From: Elymus sibiricus
Taxonomy: Eukaryota; Streptophyta; Magnoliopsida; Poales; Poaceae
Length of the DNA stretch: 64,000 nucleotides
NCBI GenBank assembly: GCA_039707655.1
Contig: CM077667.1
Location: 63,393,628-63,457,627 of the forward strand
Direction: 5' to 3'
Part shown: positions 38,441 through 55,278 of the stretch, in pieces
Numbering within the stretch: the stretch's first letter is position 1
Layout: every line of letters begins with the position of its first letter
Translations under genes and position numbers: made by a program
The notes under the pieces: generated by a model
Seen by the model: only the letters and a program-made list of their open reading frames with translations
Database searches by the model: none
What the model was told of the DNA's origin: nothing

Positions 38441-41400
38441 ACCTTGAGCCATCTAACTGCCAGACCACGTGTAGACATCCAGGTCTTCTCCATGAAGTTG
38501 TCGGTGCTGCTCTTGAAGCCCAGGCAACCAGCGAGGTAGATATCTCTTGTTGCATATCCTCGCCCAGCCCCAGCAACTGCAAGCTGGCCAACCCCTCTAC
38601 ATGCTTTAAATTTGGACAGCCAAGTACACGCAGGTCTGTCACTTGAGGGAGGTTGCAGACTCTCTCCAGGCCTTCACAATTCCGAATAATGAGCTCAGAG
38701 AGGAGTGGGAAGTCCTCAATCGCCATCAAGTTGTTTATTCCAATTAAAACGATCTCCTTCAAACTGGCAATGTTCTTTCCCAGCTGTGGCGGCAGAGCCC
38801 TCAGCTTTGGGCAATCCATGAGCTGCAACGACACCAAACGGGGCAGCAGTTGCAACCTTGCAGATTGCGCATCCTCTTTGCGAATCTCAGCAGCTCCATC
38901 CTCTCCCCTTTCATCAGCAGCAACTTCTTCATCAAAAAAATACCACGTCTCCAAGGTGGGCATATCCGTGAAGATCAGCCATTCAAGTTTAGGGAAAGCA
39001 ACCAACTCATAACATACACCATCACCCTGCTTGCAGCCAACAAATTCAGGTCCAACCTTGGTAACTGCATGTGCTCCATCAATTCTCAGAAATTTCAAGT
39101 TGGGTAGCTGTCCAATCGGTGGAAGTTCCACACATGATCGTACATCTCTGAGTTTCAAGTGTATTAATGAAGACAAGCAGGTGGCACCAAACCAGGTGGG
39201 ACACCATCGACCAAAGAATCTAACAATACATAGGTCTTCCAGCTTGCATGGAGGTACTAGCTGCTCAAAGACCTTCTCAGCATTGCTAACGTCTTCTTCT
39301 GAATGAGTTCCCTCTCCACGTTTAGTCCACTCTAGTGCTAATTTTTTAGATGGTTATTGCCCGTCAGCACTGCATTTGCACTGCAATAAGCAGCACTTTC
39401 CAATTTAACAACAGAAAGAAACCTCATCTGTGACATAGAAGACAACTCTTCCAACATCCATCCATCTTGTACAACGGCATTATCACTTCCATCACCAACA
39501 GGATAATCTCTGAAACAAGTAAGGAACTTCAATTTCCCTATGCCTTTTGGAACCTGGTTTATTTCTGTGCCAAGAAGATCAAGGCATCTTAAACTGCACA
39601 ACAGGGTCATTGCCAAAGGAAGATTGTGCAGGTCACTACACCATCTCAAGCTCAGTACTAGAAGGTTCTTTAGAGAGCCAATGGATTCCGGAAGAAAAGA
39701 TATGCCAGTATAATTTAGATTAAGTAGGCGTAGATGTATCAATTTTCCTATATGGTCTGGGATACTTTGTACAAGTGAGTAATTCAGTACCAAAACACGA
39801 AGAAGCAGAAATCTCTTGAACAATGTATCCTCAATTCTCCGTGGACCCTTAACAGTTAGGAAAGTCCTGACCTTAACCTCCACCTTATCCACTCTAGATA
39901 ACACTAACATATCCTTCGTAATAACAGCAGTAACACGTCGCAATTTTGACATATTTTCACCCCCCAATGTTTCAACATCTCCAATAAAACACTCTTCTCT
40001 TGATATATTACAAGCAAGTTGTCTTAAGAGGTCATGCAATTTGCATGCAGCCTTGTCAAAATATAAGATATCTGGTTGGAGGAGATTCCGATGGATTAGC
40101 TCATAGTAGTACTCTTCTGCTATATCTTCTAGAAGTTGGCCTTTCTGCTCTTCGATGAATCCTTCAGCAATCCATAACCAGGTAACTTCGTCACGTCGAA
40201 TGATAGAATCTTCAGTATACAAAGCACAGTAAAGGAAACACTGCTTGAGACGATGCGGCAACTCATCATAGCTTAGATACAAAGCTCCTTCTATTTCATC
40301 AGAGAGCATGCTCTGGGAACCAACATATTTGTCCAAATACTTTTTCCACTCATTCTCCGTTGAATCTCTGCTTGCCGAAGCACCAGCAGTAACCTTTATT
40401 GCAAGAGGGAGGTGACCACATTTACGAACAATCTCAATCCCCATGTTTCTTAAATTCCGCACTTCTTTCTCTTCCTCAATGTTCATGCTCTTCCAAAGTA
40501 GCTCCCATCCCACCTCTACTGACATGAGATCAACTCTGTGGGTATGGTCTACACCTATTCTCCTTGTAATTTGATCATCTCGTGTGGTTACCAATATTAA
40601 TCCGGATGTTGTTTCATGTAATGCAGGCCTTAATAGATCCATCCATACATTGGAATGCCAGACATCATCTAGAACCAGAAAGAGACTCTTCCCTTCAATT
40701 GTTTCTGCAAGCTTCCTCTGCAGCTCTGTTATGGTTTCACCTTGCTCATGATGCACACCAATATTCCGGAGAACCTCTTTAAGAAGAGTTATTTCATTGT
40801 AGTCTCTTGAAACACAAATCCATGCGTGCATCTTGAAGCTTCCTTTTATTTTCTGATCATTGTATATTTTTTGAGCTAGTGTTGTCTTACCAACTCCTCC
40901 AGGTCCAACGATACTGAGCTTGTAAGACTTGTATTCCTTGTGTGCAAGAACTAAGTCCACTAACTTCCTGGTAGAATGTACAATCTCCTTCCCCACAAGG
41001 TTGGGCTCAACAAGGTTGGAACTTCTTATCAGTTTGGATGTTTGACAATTTCTAATAGGCCGTGTACTATTATTGAAAGTTAAAAATACTTTGTCATTTG
41101 CAATGCACTCAATCTTTTTATTGAGGCTTCTAATCCGAACCGCAACATCATGGCGTGGCACTATGTTGCAAAAACAAGAGGAAACTGAAAGGCCTTTGCA
41201 TGCAAATGATTTGCCTGATGATGATGAAGGGTTGTCAGCAAGTAGCTTGCTTCCTTTACATCTGGCCACATCCAAGATTTCATCAACATCATATATAACA
41301 TCTCTCAGTTGACCAAGCCAATTATTTACTGCGTGCTCTTTTGTCCTCCTTTTCTCAGCATCGTATATACAACACTGAATTAGTTCCACTCGCTGCAGCA

Positions 41401-41509
41401 GTTTTATGAGCTCTTTTTCCACCCCTAGGATTAGTATGGCCTCATCCGTAATGACATCTTGCAACTTATTGACACTTGATTTAAGCAAAGTTTCAAGTAT
41501 GGCAGCCAT
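38433..41509 (-). pseudogene. CC-NBS-LRR (NLR) resistance-type gene with a frameshift
   Basis: The ATG at 41509 opens a 723-residue frame. NLRs of this class are intracellular receptors that detect pathogen effectors. Visible are an Rx-type coiled-coil domain (residues 1-90, with an EDVID-like LRDVIYDVDEILD at 68-80), P-loop GPGGVGKTT (202-210), kinase-2 LFLVLDDVW (276-284), RNBS-B LILVTTR (304-310), GLPL-like GHLPLA (365-370), RNBS-D LKQCFLYCAL (421-430) and an LHD in the MHD position (491-493). LRRs follow. The frame stops at 39338 just after a run of six T (39342-39347, plus strand). One extra base would continue it into the LRR-coding frame down to 38443, where a GT donor follows. The ATP-binding motifs look intact. 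Either a real one-base deletion truncates the LRR domain, or this is a homopolymer sequencing error, which I cannot exclude. I know of no gene name. Confidence 0.85.
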
Positions 41510-42597
41510 GGATCAGACAAATTCAGTGCCAGAGGTCCACCAAAAACACTAGGATATTCCCAGAGAATGGCAGAAGCCGAAAGCTGAAAATGAATGCAGA
41601 AGGTATGATCATAATTTATTCCACTGTAGTCTTGAAACCAAATTCGCAAGCTCTGTGAAGTATGGTAGAATCTTTTTACCTTATAAGCATGCAGTCTTCT
41701 AGCCCATCGATAGTTTTAAAGGTGTCGCAAGGCTGAGTGCAAGCTATAATCGCAATAGATAACAAAAAATTATCTGTCAATTACCAGGGGAAAACCTGAA
41801 ATGGATGATACAATATTATAGACCAACTAGTGAACAAAACAAACTAGTACCAGAAGTGCTCATAACAACAAAATATATATACCTGAATACAAAGGGTAGC
41901 TGGAATCACAATAGATAATAGAAGATTATCGGCCAATCAGCAGGGGGACACCATGCTGCATGCCGCACCTGCAATATATGATACAAGATTATTGACCAAC
42001 TAGTGAACAAAACAAAGGAGTACAAGAAGTGCAGTTAACTAAACTGAATACATATGTGCCTGGATATAGAGGGTAGCTAAACTGAGAAGCTACTGACGGT
42101 CATTTCAATCAACGGCGATCAAGACAGAAACTTCCTCTGCTTGCAGTTGCAGAAGAAGAAGAAACCAATCAAGAGCAAAGGACAGCTAACTACCACACAC
42201 AACTAGATGATAAATACCCGAACCTCCTCTGCTTGCATTTTGTGGCCACGCACCGCAATCTACAAATGCGGCCAGCTGGAATTGTCTTCTAAAAGAGATC
42301 GGCAAGCTGCCAATTGACTGCTTATTGTCATTGCTCTTTTAATTGACAACAGCATTGGCCAGTGCCAATAATGAATAGACTAAGTTTGGCCCATATAAAT
42401 TATATTCATGAATTTAATTTGTGTTATCTGATCTACATTTCGGTGATAGTTTATTGACACTTATGTACGCCACTGTAGAATTATAAGTTCATGCTTTTTT
42501 TTGTGTGTGAGCAAACATGAGTTGAGTTAGCTCATGCCACAAATAGGCAACAGTTCCGTTGAAACGTAAGTATTGATCCCAAAACTAAATTAATGTA
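41510..42597 (-). promoter_or_regulatory. NLR upstream region and probable 5' UTR introns
   Basis: No ORF of note. Repeated phrases (AATAGATAA, ATTATCGGCCAATCA, GACCAACTAGTGAACAAAAC) occur two or three times. The stretch 41617-42335 has a diverged counterpart at 58583-60513. It probably holds untranslated exons, introns and the promoter; exact start sites cannot be placed. Confidence 0.45.
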
Positions 42598-42834
42598 CTT
42601 CCTCCATTCCTTTATACAAGGCCACTTCGTTTTTCATGTCAAACTTTGAATTGTAATTTTAGCAAACGAAATATGAGTTATATGTCATAAAAATATATCA
42701 TCGGAAAGTTCTTTGAAATGTGCATCCAATGAAAATACTTTTTATGGCATATAACTTAGTTTTTTTTGGTAAGATTAATGGTCAAGGTCAAACATAAAAA
42801 AACGAAGTGGCCTTATATAAGGGAATGGAGGGAC
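42598..42834. mobile_element. Stowaway MITE, 237 bp
   Basis: Inverted ends CTTCCTCCATTCCTTTATA and (complement) GTCCCTCCATTCCCTTATA, with extended pairing through GGCCACTTCGTTTTT. The target duplication is TA. This is the typical Triticeae Stowaway structure. Confidence 0.85.
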
Positions 42835-42884
42835 TAAGTCTTCCAAAATACAGCAATTAAAAACAAAGGGATAACGTTTTGAGA

Positions 42885-43010
42885 AAGGTGTGACAGCTCC
42901 CGGGTGCCCCTACACCCTCATGAACAGTAAAATCGAAAAAAATGAAAACAAAATCCAAAAAATCTAAAACTTTGAAGGATCAGAGGTGATCAAACTTTTG
43001 ATGTCCTATC
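42885..43010. mobile_element. Fragment of the array's fold-back MITE
   Basis: GAGAAAGGTGTGACAGCTCCCGGG and the following A-rich stretch (given here as a motif of the left end) match the left portion of the MITE at 36897-37279. The right half is missing. Confidence 0.55.
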
Positions 43011-43032
43011 TCTAATGTTTTGTGTTATACAG

Positions 43033-43092
43033 GAGCCAGTTGTGACTGCGGATATGTGCACAGTTTGCATAGAAACTTGTATTGAGGTCTAA
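43033..43092 (+). pseudogene. Possible orphan terminal exon
   Basis: TTATACAG at 43025-43032 could be a splice acceptor. It is followed by 19 open codons (EPVVTADMCTVCIETCIEV) and TAA. It is too short to identify and may be chance. Confidence 0.15.
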
Positions 43093-43189
43093 ATTCTTAA
43101 TCATTCGGCATTCTTCCCTTTCAATTTTTTCGGTTGCCAATTTATATGGTTTGCTGGTTTATTTTGGTCAGTTAAAGGGCCATGAGATG

Positions 43190-43600
43190 GCAGTCTCCAC
43201 ACCAAACTGATAAGCTTCATGCACTAGCCAACACAACCAAAAGTCCGAACTGATGGAAATGGCTAGACAATCCACATATACACTTCAACACCCCCTCTCA
43301 CGTGTGACGCGGAAAGTCAACACGTGAATAGACTCAGATGTATGGCTCAATAGGCCTATACGTGGACAAAGGGGGGCAGCAGCAATTTTTTAGATAAACT
43401 GCGAAAGCCAGGACTTGAACTCACGACCTTGGACTCTGATACCATGATAAGCTTCATGCACTAGCCAACGCAACCAAAAGTCTGAACTAATGGAAAGGGC
43501 TAGTGCAATCCACATATACTGTAACACCCCCTCTCACGTGTGACGGGGAAGACAAGTCAACACGTGCAACCGAAAGAAAGCGACGGTGCTCTGATACCAC
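43190..43600 (-). mobile_element. Inverted partial copies of a TRIM-like LTR element
   Basis: Two partial minus-strand copies of the LTR described at 43605-44054, with the phrases CACGTGTGACG and CATGCACTAGCCAAC. A minus-strand TGGTATCAGAG (near 43440), the usual primer-binding site matching initiator tRNA-Met, follows one of them. Confidence 0.5.
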
Positions 43601-43604
43601 CCTT

Positions 43605-44054
43605 TGTGTCCACGTAGAGGCATCTTGAGTCATACGTGAGTTTCGCGCGCTGTCGCTCTCTTCCGGTTGCATGTGTTGACTTATCTTCCCCGTCACACGT
43701 GAGAGGGGGTGTTACAGTATATGTGGATTGCACTAACTCTTTCCATCAGTTCGGACTTTTGGTTGCGTTGGCTAGTGCATGAAGCTTAACATGGTATCGG
43801 AGCTAAGGTCTTGAGTTCAAGTCCTGGCTTTTGCAATTTATTTAAAAAATTGCTGGTAGCCACCCTTTGTGTCCACGTAGAGGCCTCTTGAGTCATACGT
43901 GAGTTTCGCGCGCCGTCGCTCTCTTCCGGTTGCACGTGTTGACTTGTCTTTCCCGTCACACGTGAGAGGGGGTGTTACAGTATATGTGGATTGCACTAGC
44001 CCTTTCCATCAGTTCGGACTTTTGGTTGCATTGGCTAGTGCATGAAGCTTAACA
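43605..44054 (+). mobile_element. TRIM-like miniature LTR retrotransposon, 450 bp
   Basis: Two direct repeats of 187 bp each (43605-43791 and 43868-44054) start TGTGTCCACG and end CTTAACA, so they have the TG...CA form of LTRs. Right after the first comes TGGTATCGGAGCT, a near match to the initiator tRNA-Met primer-binding site. The 76-bp interior cannot code. No 5-bp target duplication is visible, so the exact borders are uncertain. Confidence 0.6.
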
Positions 44055-44290
44055 CAAACTACTACTGTAAATGTTGCATTGAGTTACAACATAAAGTTAG
44101 ATACAAATTGATCAACCAGCTAACTATTTTTGGTTGTCAAATCCGATTTCTAACGGCTGTTTCCGTGCACATACCAAACAGCCGAATTGAGGGTTCGGGA
44201 ATACGAAATCCGATTCGGGGCCTCAATACAGACATCCAAACGTAGCGTAATCGTTTTTGGACATGACAGCCTATAAATCATCATAATTTA

Positions 44291-50363
<6,073 letters not shown>

Positions 50364-50440
<77 letters not shown>
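50364..50440. repeat. (TA)n microsatellite, about 77 bp
   Basis: Lies between the hairpin-ended element and the 3' end of Helitron B. Confidence 0.95.
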
Positions 50441-50441
<1 letters not shown>

Positions 50442-50442
<1 letters not shown>

Positions 50443-51886
50443 TAGCAAACATGCCCGTGCGTTGCAACGGGAGATAAAAAATAGCACACCCCTAGTTTTT
50501 CTTAACATAGTACAAACGCAAGCGCTCATATATGCGCGCATATACTCACCCATATGAACGCACACACGCACACCCTACCCCTATGAGCACGTTCGAGAGA
50601 CTAAACCGGCATATCATCTTGAGATTTATGAAGTCACCGCAGGCGCCTCGTCGTCGACGAAAACGTCTTCTCTCACTGAATGCGCATAGCTTGATAAGCA
50701 TGCTCAAGACCCGCCACAGGTGTACGTCCTATATTTCAATATGTCAAACAAAGGATTGGTTTAGGTTCGAGTTTTTCAGGACCAATTTAGACCATGTGAT
50801 GTGGTCCCAGGTCAGTTGATTCCGATGAACGACATTAAGTTAAATTATTAGTCCATTCGGATATTTTAAAATAAATTTGGAACAATAACATTATTAAAAG
50901 ATTTGGACCTCCTCTTCCTCTTTCATCCAAATTTTATAAGTAATTTTAAATAAATAACATTTCCAACAAATTTAAGGTAACAAAACATAAAATAAACAAC
51001 CTAGATTAACAATCGCAGCAAGCAAAACCAACTTGTTTTTGACTGTTTGCTTTGAATTTTTTTGCTTTATTCTATTGATGGAAAGAATTCATATTTTGTA
51101 TTGAAGGATATCATTTTTTGCTTTATTCCACGGATGAAAGAAATCCATATTTTCCACGAAAATAATGTGTGACAGTTCGCCTTTGTCGGAGCGTCCTTGT
51201 TCGACTTAATTTCCCATCTTATTTGTGAGAAAGCGTGAGGCCTATTGGCCTTTTTGTAGCGACCTTCGACTCCTAGCGTTAATTTTTTTCTGACATACAT
51301 AGCCAAGCTAGGTATCCCAGATACAAATCATCCTACCAAGTGGTCAGCTTGGTAAGCTATCAACAACAATTACAATCAATGATACAAATCATCCTAGAGT
51401 TGGCTTAGTAGGCGAAGTTTCACACACGTATATTAATTGATGCAATGGTATTAAAATATGCGAGGTGGGACTATGGAAAGGAATCGATCCTATTTTAGAT
51501 TATTTTTTGAGAAAATCTTACTTTAGATACAAAAGGTTCCTCGTTGTTGGGCAACAACGCCTTTTATGGGCTAAGGCCCAGACGTCGGTGACTGCCAATT
51601 CTAAATGGATCTGCTGCTGCTGTTAGAAGAATTTAAATATTCGGGCCGCATCGTAGCGATGTATAGGTGCTAGCTCGAGTGGCAGAACTCGTTGGAATCT
51701 AACGTGAGGTTGGGAGTTCGATTCCCACCTTTGCCACTTATTTTTTTGTATTTCGTTCGAAGCAATCCTGTGAATTGGCTCGGCACGTGAAAAAACCTCT
51801 GGTTCCCAACGGACGAAAAATTAACTGGAACCGATGGTGGACGAAAAAAGTGGAGAAACAATCCTCCCTTTAATATTAGGTAAAGA
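50442..51886 (-). mobile_element. Helitron B, non-autonomous, 1.45 kb
   Basis: The minus-strand 5' end is TCTTTACCTAATATTAAAG. The 3' end has the CCCGTTGCAACGCACGGGC hairpin, then CTAG. The flanking bases are A and T, as required. The stretch near 50560-50690 is a common Triticeae repeat motif. There is no helicase. Confidence 0.8.
51666..51738 (+). other. tRNA-like sequence inside Helitron B
   Basis: A-box TAGCTCGAGTGG and B-box GTTCGATTCCC with proper spacing, and terminal bases GGTGCTA...TGCCACT that pair only partly. It lies about 150 bp from the Helitron 5' end, on the strand opposite to the Helitron. Confidence 0.5.
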
Positions 51887-51911
51887 TATATATAATATAT
51901 ATATATATATA
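51887..51911. repeat. Short (TA)n spacer between Helitrons B and C
   Basis: 25 bp of nearly pure TA. Helitron B's 5' end and Helitron C's 3' end both touch it. Confidence 0.9.
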
Positions 51912-52680
51912 CTAGCAAATATGCCCGTGCATTGCAACGGGAGAAAACATCCCTCACATGCCTTTACTCACTGAGCATGGCTAAAGACCTCATCGTCATG
52001 CCCCTAACATAATAAACATCCTTCACACGCCTTTGTTATCCTCGTCGCCGGTGGTCACAGTACCAGTTGTCACTAACCAACATTGGTCAGGTCCAATAGC
52101 TGAATCATCGAGACTCTTTCGTGTCCGGCGAGATCAAGAACATTGAACAAAGATTTTTCAATCATTCAGCTAATATAATAGGGGAAACCAATGTACATAA
52201 TATACGTCTGTATTATCATCATGTATCTTAAGCAATTTCTGTCAGATAGACCATGAAATCTTAGTTGGACTTCTCACGCATTTTGACGCGTGTCGGCCGA
52301 GCGAGGCTGCTCATACGTGAAGATACGATGGAGAAAAAGATTCCTTCCGTATCCATAGTTTAATAAATCAAACTAAAACAATACATCTGTAAGCATATTT
52401 TAGAAATTCACCTAGTTTTATTAATACGTATAGATTAAAAAAATATTAGTTACATTACCTCTCAGTTTTTAAAATTTGTTTATGTTTTGAAAAAATGTTT
52501 GCCTTTTCAAATTCAAAGTTCAAATTGTATTTGTATTTTTTTTAAATGTTCGCTAATTAAAAAAAAACACTACAGTACCTCCTAGTTTTTTAAAAAAAAT
52601 CGTGCTTTAAAAACTATTCAGGTTAAAAAAACTAAATATACAAACTAACAACACGTCCAACAGGTGGAGACCGATTTGCT

Positions 52681-52860
52681 TTGAGCGCACCACCGATACC
52701 TCCTGCACCAGCTCGAGTAGCTTCCCTTCCCATGGGGTCCCTCTGCGCGTGCGCCCAGCTCGGGCAGCACGTGCACGCCTGTCACTCAGCCGTACCTCTC
52801 AACGATGTGCAACAACGTTGTCCCTTTCTCGGCGGGCTCTGTAGTCTACATATGTCTGTC
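52681..52860 (+). pseudogene. GC-rich patch in Helitron C, faintly PPR-like
   Basis: One frame contains ACAQLGQHVHACHSAVPLNDV, which faintly recalls the ACAQLG...G..VHA phrase of plant pentatricopeptide-repeat proteins. The match is short and frames break soon after. It could be a captured exon piece or coincidence. Confidence 0.2.
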
Positions 52861-53328
52861 TCGGCGAGCGCACACAGGCTTCGCTTCGCGTCGGGTTCCC
52901 CGAATCAGAGTGTGTTTGAGATCGAGGCGGGGTGGGTCGAGGAATTCAGGGGAGGGGCTCCGAATCGAACATAGCAACATGAAATCTTGTGCTCGGGCGC
53001 AGGATCATGAGCCCCCGGTGCCCTGTCAGGCCCAGGATCAGAGTGTGGCTGGATTTAGACGGGAGTTCCGCCACCGCCGTGAAGCAAAGACAGGGTAGAA
53101 GAACAGGTGTGCTGGGTTTTATTGATAGGTATATTTTTATACATGTACGTATACATATCTGTTTGGTGATTATTCAGTGTCCAACTCGAACAAGAGTTCG
53201 TTTTTTTGAGAGAGAACGGACAAGAGTTCGTGTGTTTGCTTGGGCAGAGCCACAGACGACGAAGCGACGTGGTGGCTGAATATATAACCGATATAAATAG
53301 GAGTCTTCCTTTTCTTTAGACACAACAG

Positions 53329-53400
53329 GTTAGCTAGCTGGCCTGGTTTGGGCTTGCTGGCTTAAACAACGCGGGCAAGGTTCGAGTCCCATGTAATGCG
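53329..53400 (+). other. tRNA-like sequence inside Helitron C
   Basis: A-box-like TAGCTAGCTGG and an exact B-box GGTTCGAGTCC, about 150-165 bp from the Helitron 5' end and on the opposite strand, as in Helitrons A and B. Confidence 0.45.
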
Positions 53401-53569
53401 GTTTCCAATGTAATTTTTGGTTTGAGGCAAAACAGAAGCACTTTTTTAATACGATGCAAAAAAAGGACTGTCGAAAGAAAAAACGACGACGAACGAAAAA
53501 GGTCGATGGACGATTTTTTTTGGAGAAACAATCCGTACTTTAATATTAGGTAGATATATATATAGTGAA

Positions 53570-53850
53570 CTAGGTTTTTATTTGAGAGCGAACAAGGTTT
53601 TTAGTGGTATTCCTTCTCGAGCTTCTATTTCTTCCGTTAAGGGAGATTCGGGAAAAGATGGAATAGGAAGACGTGTTTCCAGAACGAACAAGATACGGGT
53701 AGAGAAGGGAAAGTTAGCAAAGTTAGACAAGATTGGAATGGGCATAGGAACATGTATTGATGTACCAGATCGGCTAATGCTCCCAGGTTGATGCGATGTA
53801 TTCCACCAGTTGACTGGAGACTTTATTATTGGTATATCGATCGGTCCGTA
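53570..53850. other. Unrecognised segment at the left end of the organellar block
   Basis: Balanced base composition and no repeats, followed without a gap by plastid sequence. It does not look like the plastid rpl2 gene, which would be expected next to trnH in grasses. The style resembles plant mitochondrial intergenic DNA, but this is inference only. Confidence 0.35.
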
Positions 53851-53909
53851 AGTAAATACGTAACTAGGAATATGGAAAATTGCATTTTTGGAATTTGCAA
53901 TAATGCGAT

Positions 53910-53984
53910 GGGCGAACGACGGGAATTGAACCCGCGCATGGTGGATTCACAATCCACTGCCTTGATCCACTTGGCTACATCCGC
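53910..53984 (-). tRNA. trnH-GUG: Plastid-type tRNA-His (GUG) gene copy
   Basis: The minus strand reads GCGGATGTAGCCAAGTGG..., with anticodon loop TTGTGAA, T-loop GGTTCAATTCC and a 3' end GTTCGCC, the complete 75-nt plastid tRNA-His. All arms can pair. In grasses this gene lies between rpl2 and rps19 in the inverted repeat, on the strand opposite to rps19, exactly as here. Nuclear expression is possible in principle because tRNA genes have internal promoters, but it is not shown. A mitochondrial copy of plastid trnH is also normal in grasses. Confidence 0.93.
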
Positions 53985-54111
53985 CCCTTATCCAGCTAAA
54001 GGATTTTTTTTTCCATTGATCATTATTCTATTTATTCTGACCTCCGTACTTCGATCGAGATATTGGACATAGAATGCCACTCTTTAAAAAGGAAAAAAGG
54101 AGTAATCAGCT

Positions 54112-54250
54112 GTGACACGAAAAGAACGAATCCTTTTGTAGCTCATCATTTATTGGCAAAGATAGAAAAGGTCAATATGAAGGAGGAGAAAGAAACAATA
54201 GTAACGTGGTCCCGGGCATCTAGCATTCTACCCACAATGGTTGGCCATAC
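54112..54250 (+). pseudogene. rps19: Plastid rps19, truncated and frameshifted
   Basis: The first 46 or so codons of plastid ribosomal protein S19 (small subunit) are recognisable ([20 protein letters not shown]...[10 protein letters not shown]). The native GTG start lies at 54112, but an A-run right after it is one base short, so start and body are in different frames. After VGHT at about 54250 the sequence jumps to the spacer in front of rpl14, losing the rest of rps19 plus rpl22, rps3 and rpl16. It cannot make S19. Confidence 0.88.
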
Positions 54251-54276
54251 AAATAACAAATTGAAATCAAAATAAT

Positions 54277-54648
54277 ATGATTCAACCTCAGACCCTTTTA
54301 AATGTAGCAGATAATAGTGGAGCTCGAAAATTGATGTGTATTCGAGTCATAGGAGCTGCTGGTAATCAGCGATATGCTCGTATTGGTGATGTTATTGTTG
54401 CTGTAATCAAAGACGCATTGCCCCAAATGCCTCTAGAAAGATCCGAAGTAATTCGAGCTGTAATTGTACGTACATGTAAAGAGTTCAAATGCGAAGACGG
54501 TATAATAATCCGCTATGATGACAATGCTGCGGTTATAATTGATCAAAAAGGCAATCCAAAAGGAACTCGAGTTTTTGGCGCGATTGCCGAGGAATTGAGA
54601 GAATTGAATTTTACCAAAATAGTTTCATTAGCTCCTGAAGTATTATAA
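54277..54648 (+). CDS. rpl14: Plastid-derived rpl14 copy, intact frame
   Basis: It encodes ribosomal protein L14 of the 50S subunit, 123 residues as in grass plastids ([27 protein letters not shown]...). The frame is full length with the native ATG. It lies directly after the rps19 junction, with only the short native leader preserved, so the operon promoter is absent. In the nucleus it would lack a transit peptide and is presumably silent. Confidence 0.92.
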   Translation: MIQPQTLLNVADNSGARKLMCIRVIGAAGNQRYARIGDVIVAVIKDALPQMPLERSEVIRAVIVRTCKEFKCEDGIIIRYDDNAAVIIDQKGNPKGTRVFGAIAEELRELNFTKIVSLAPEVL

Positions 54649-54787
54649 ATACTAGTAGGCGAAATTTAGATCAAAGAATTAATTTAGTAGATTGTGTTTT
54701 ATGTATATGTTTTAAAATCCAAAATGAAAAGAAAAAAAAAACATGTTGATTATAGAAAAATTAGGAGGAACCTAGAATTAGAGTCTT

Positions 54788-55198
54788 ATGGGCAAGGACA
54801 CTATTGCTGATTTACTAACCTCTATAAGAAACGCGGACATGAATAAAAAAGGAACAGTTCGAGTAGTATCTACAAATATTACCGAAAACATTGTTAAAAT
54901 ACTTCTACGAGAGGGTTTTATTGAAAGTGTTCAGAAACATCAGGAACGTAACAGATATTTCTTGGTTTCAACTTTGCGACATCAAAAGAGAAAGACTAGA
55001 AAAGGAATATATAGAACAAGAACCTTTTTAAAGCGTATCAGCCGACCCGGCTTACGAATTTATACCAACTATCAAGGAATTCCTAAAGTTTTCGGTGGAA
55101 TGGGAATTGCTATTCTTTCTACTTCTCGAGGGATAATGACAGATCGAGAAGCTCGATTAAACAGAATTGGGGGAGAAGTCTTATGTTATATATGGTAA
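54788..55198 (+). CDS. rps8: Plastid-derived rps8 copy, intact frame
   Basis: It encodes ribosomal protein S8 of the 30S subunit, 136 residues, the usual grass length ([23 protein letters not shown]...GGEVLCYIW). The frame is complete. A few residues, such as Q and R near [11 protein letters not shown] and the T in IYTNYQG, seem to differ from what I remember of wheat, which would fit drift after transfer. Native order and spacing to infA are kept. Presumably not expressed. Confidence 0.9.
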   Translation: MGKDTIADLLTSIRNADMNKKGTVRVVSTNITENIVKILLREGFIESVQKHQERNRYFLVSTLRHQKRKTRKGIYRTRTFLKRISRPGLRIYTNYQGIPKVFGGMGIAILSTSRGIMTDREARLNRIGGEVLCYIW

Positions 55199-55278
55199 TC
55201 GCCCCGCCTATAGTGCTCGAATTCTATCTCGCCCTTCCTATTTTGAAAATAAAAATAGAAAAATAGGAGAAAAAAAAT

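Larger units (their letters stand above)
51912..53554 (-). mobile_element. Helitron C, non-autonomous, 1.64 kb
   Basis: The minus-strand 5' end is TCTACCTAATATTAAAG. The 3' end has the CCCGTTGCAATGCACGGGC hairpin and CTAG, flanked A/T. The interior is AT-rich except for a GC-rich gene-like patch at 52681-53100. Confidence 0.8.
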
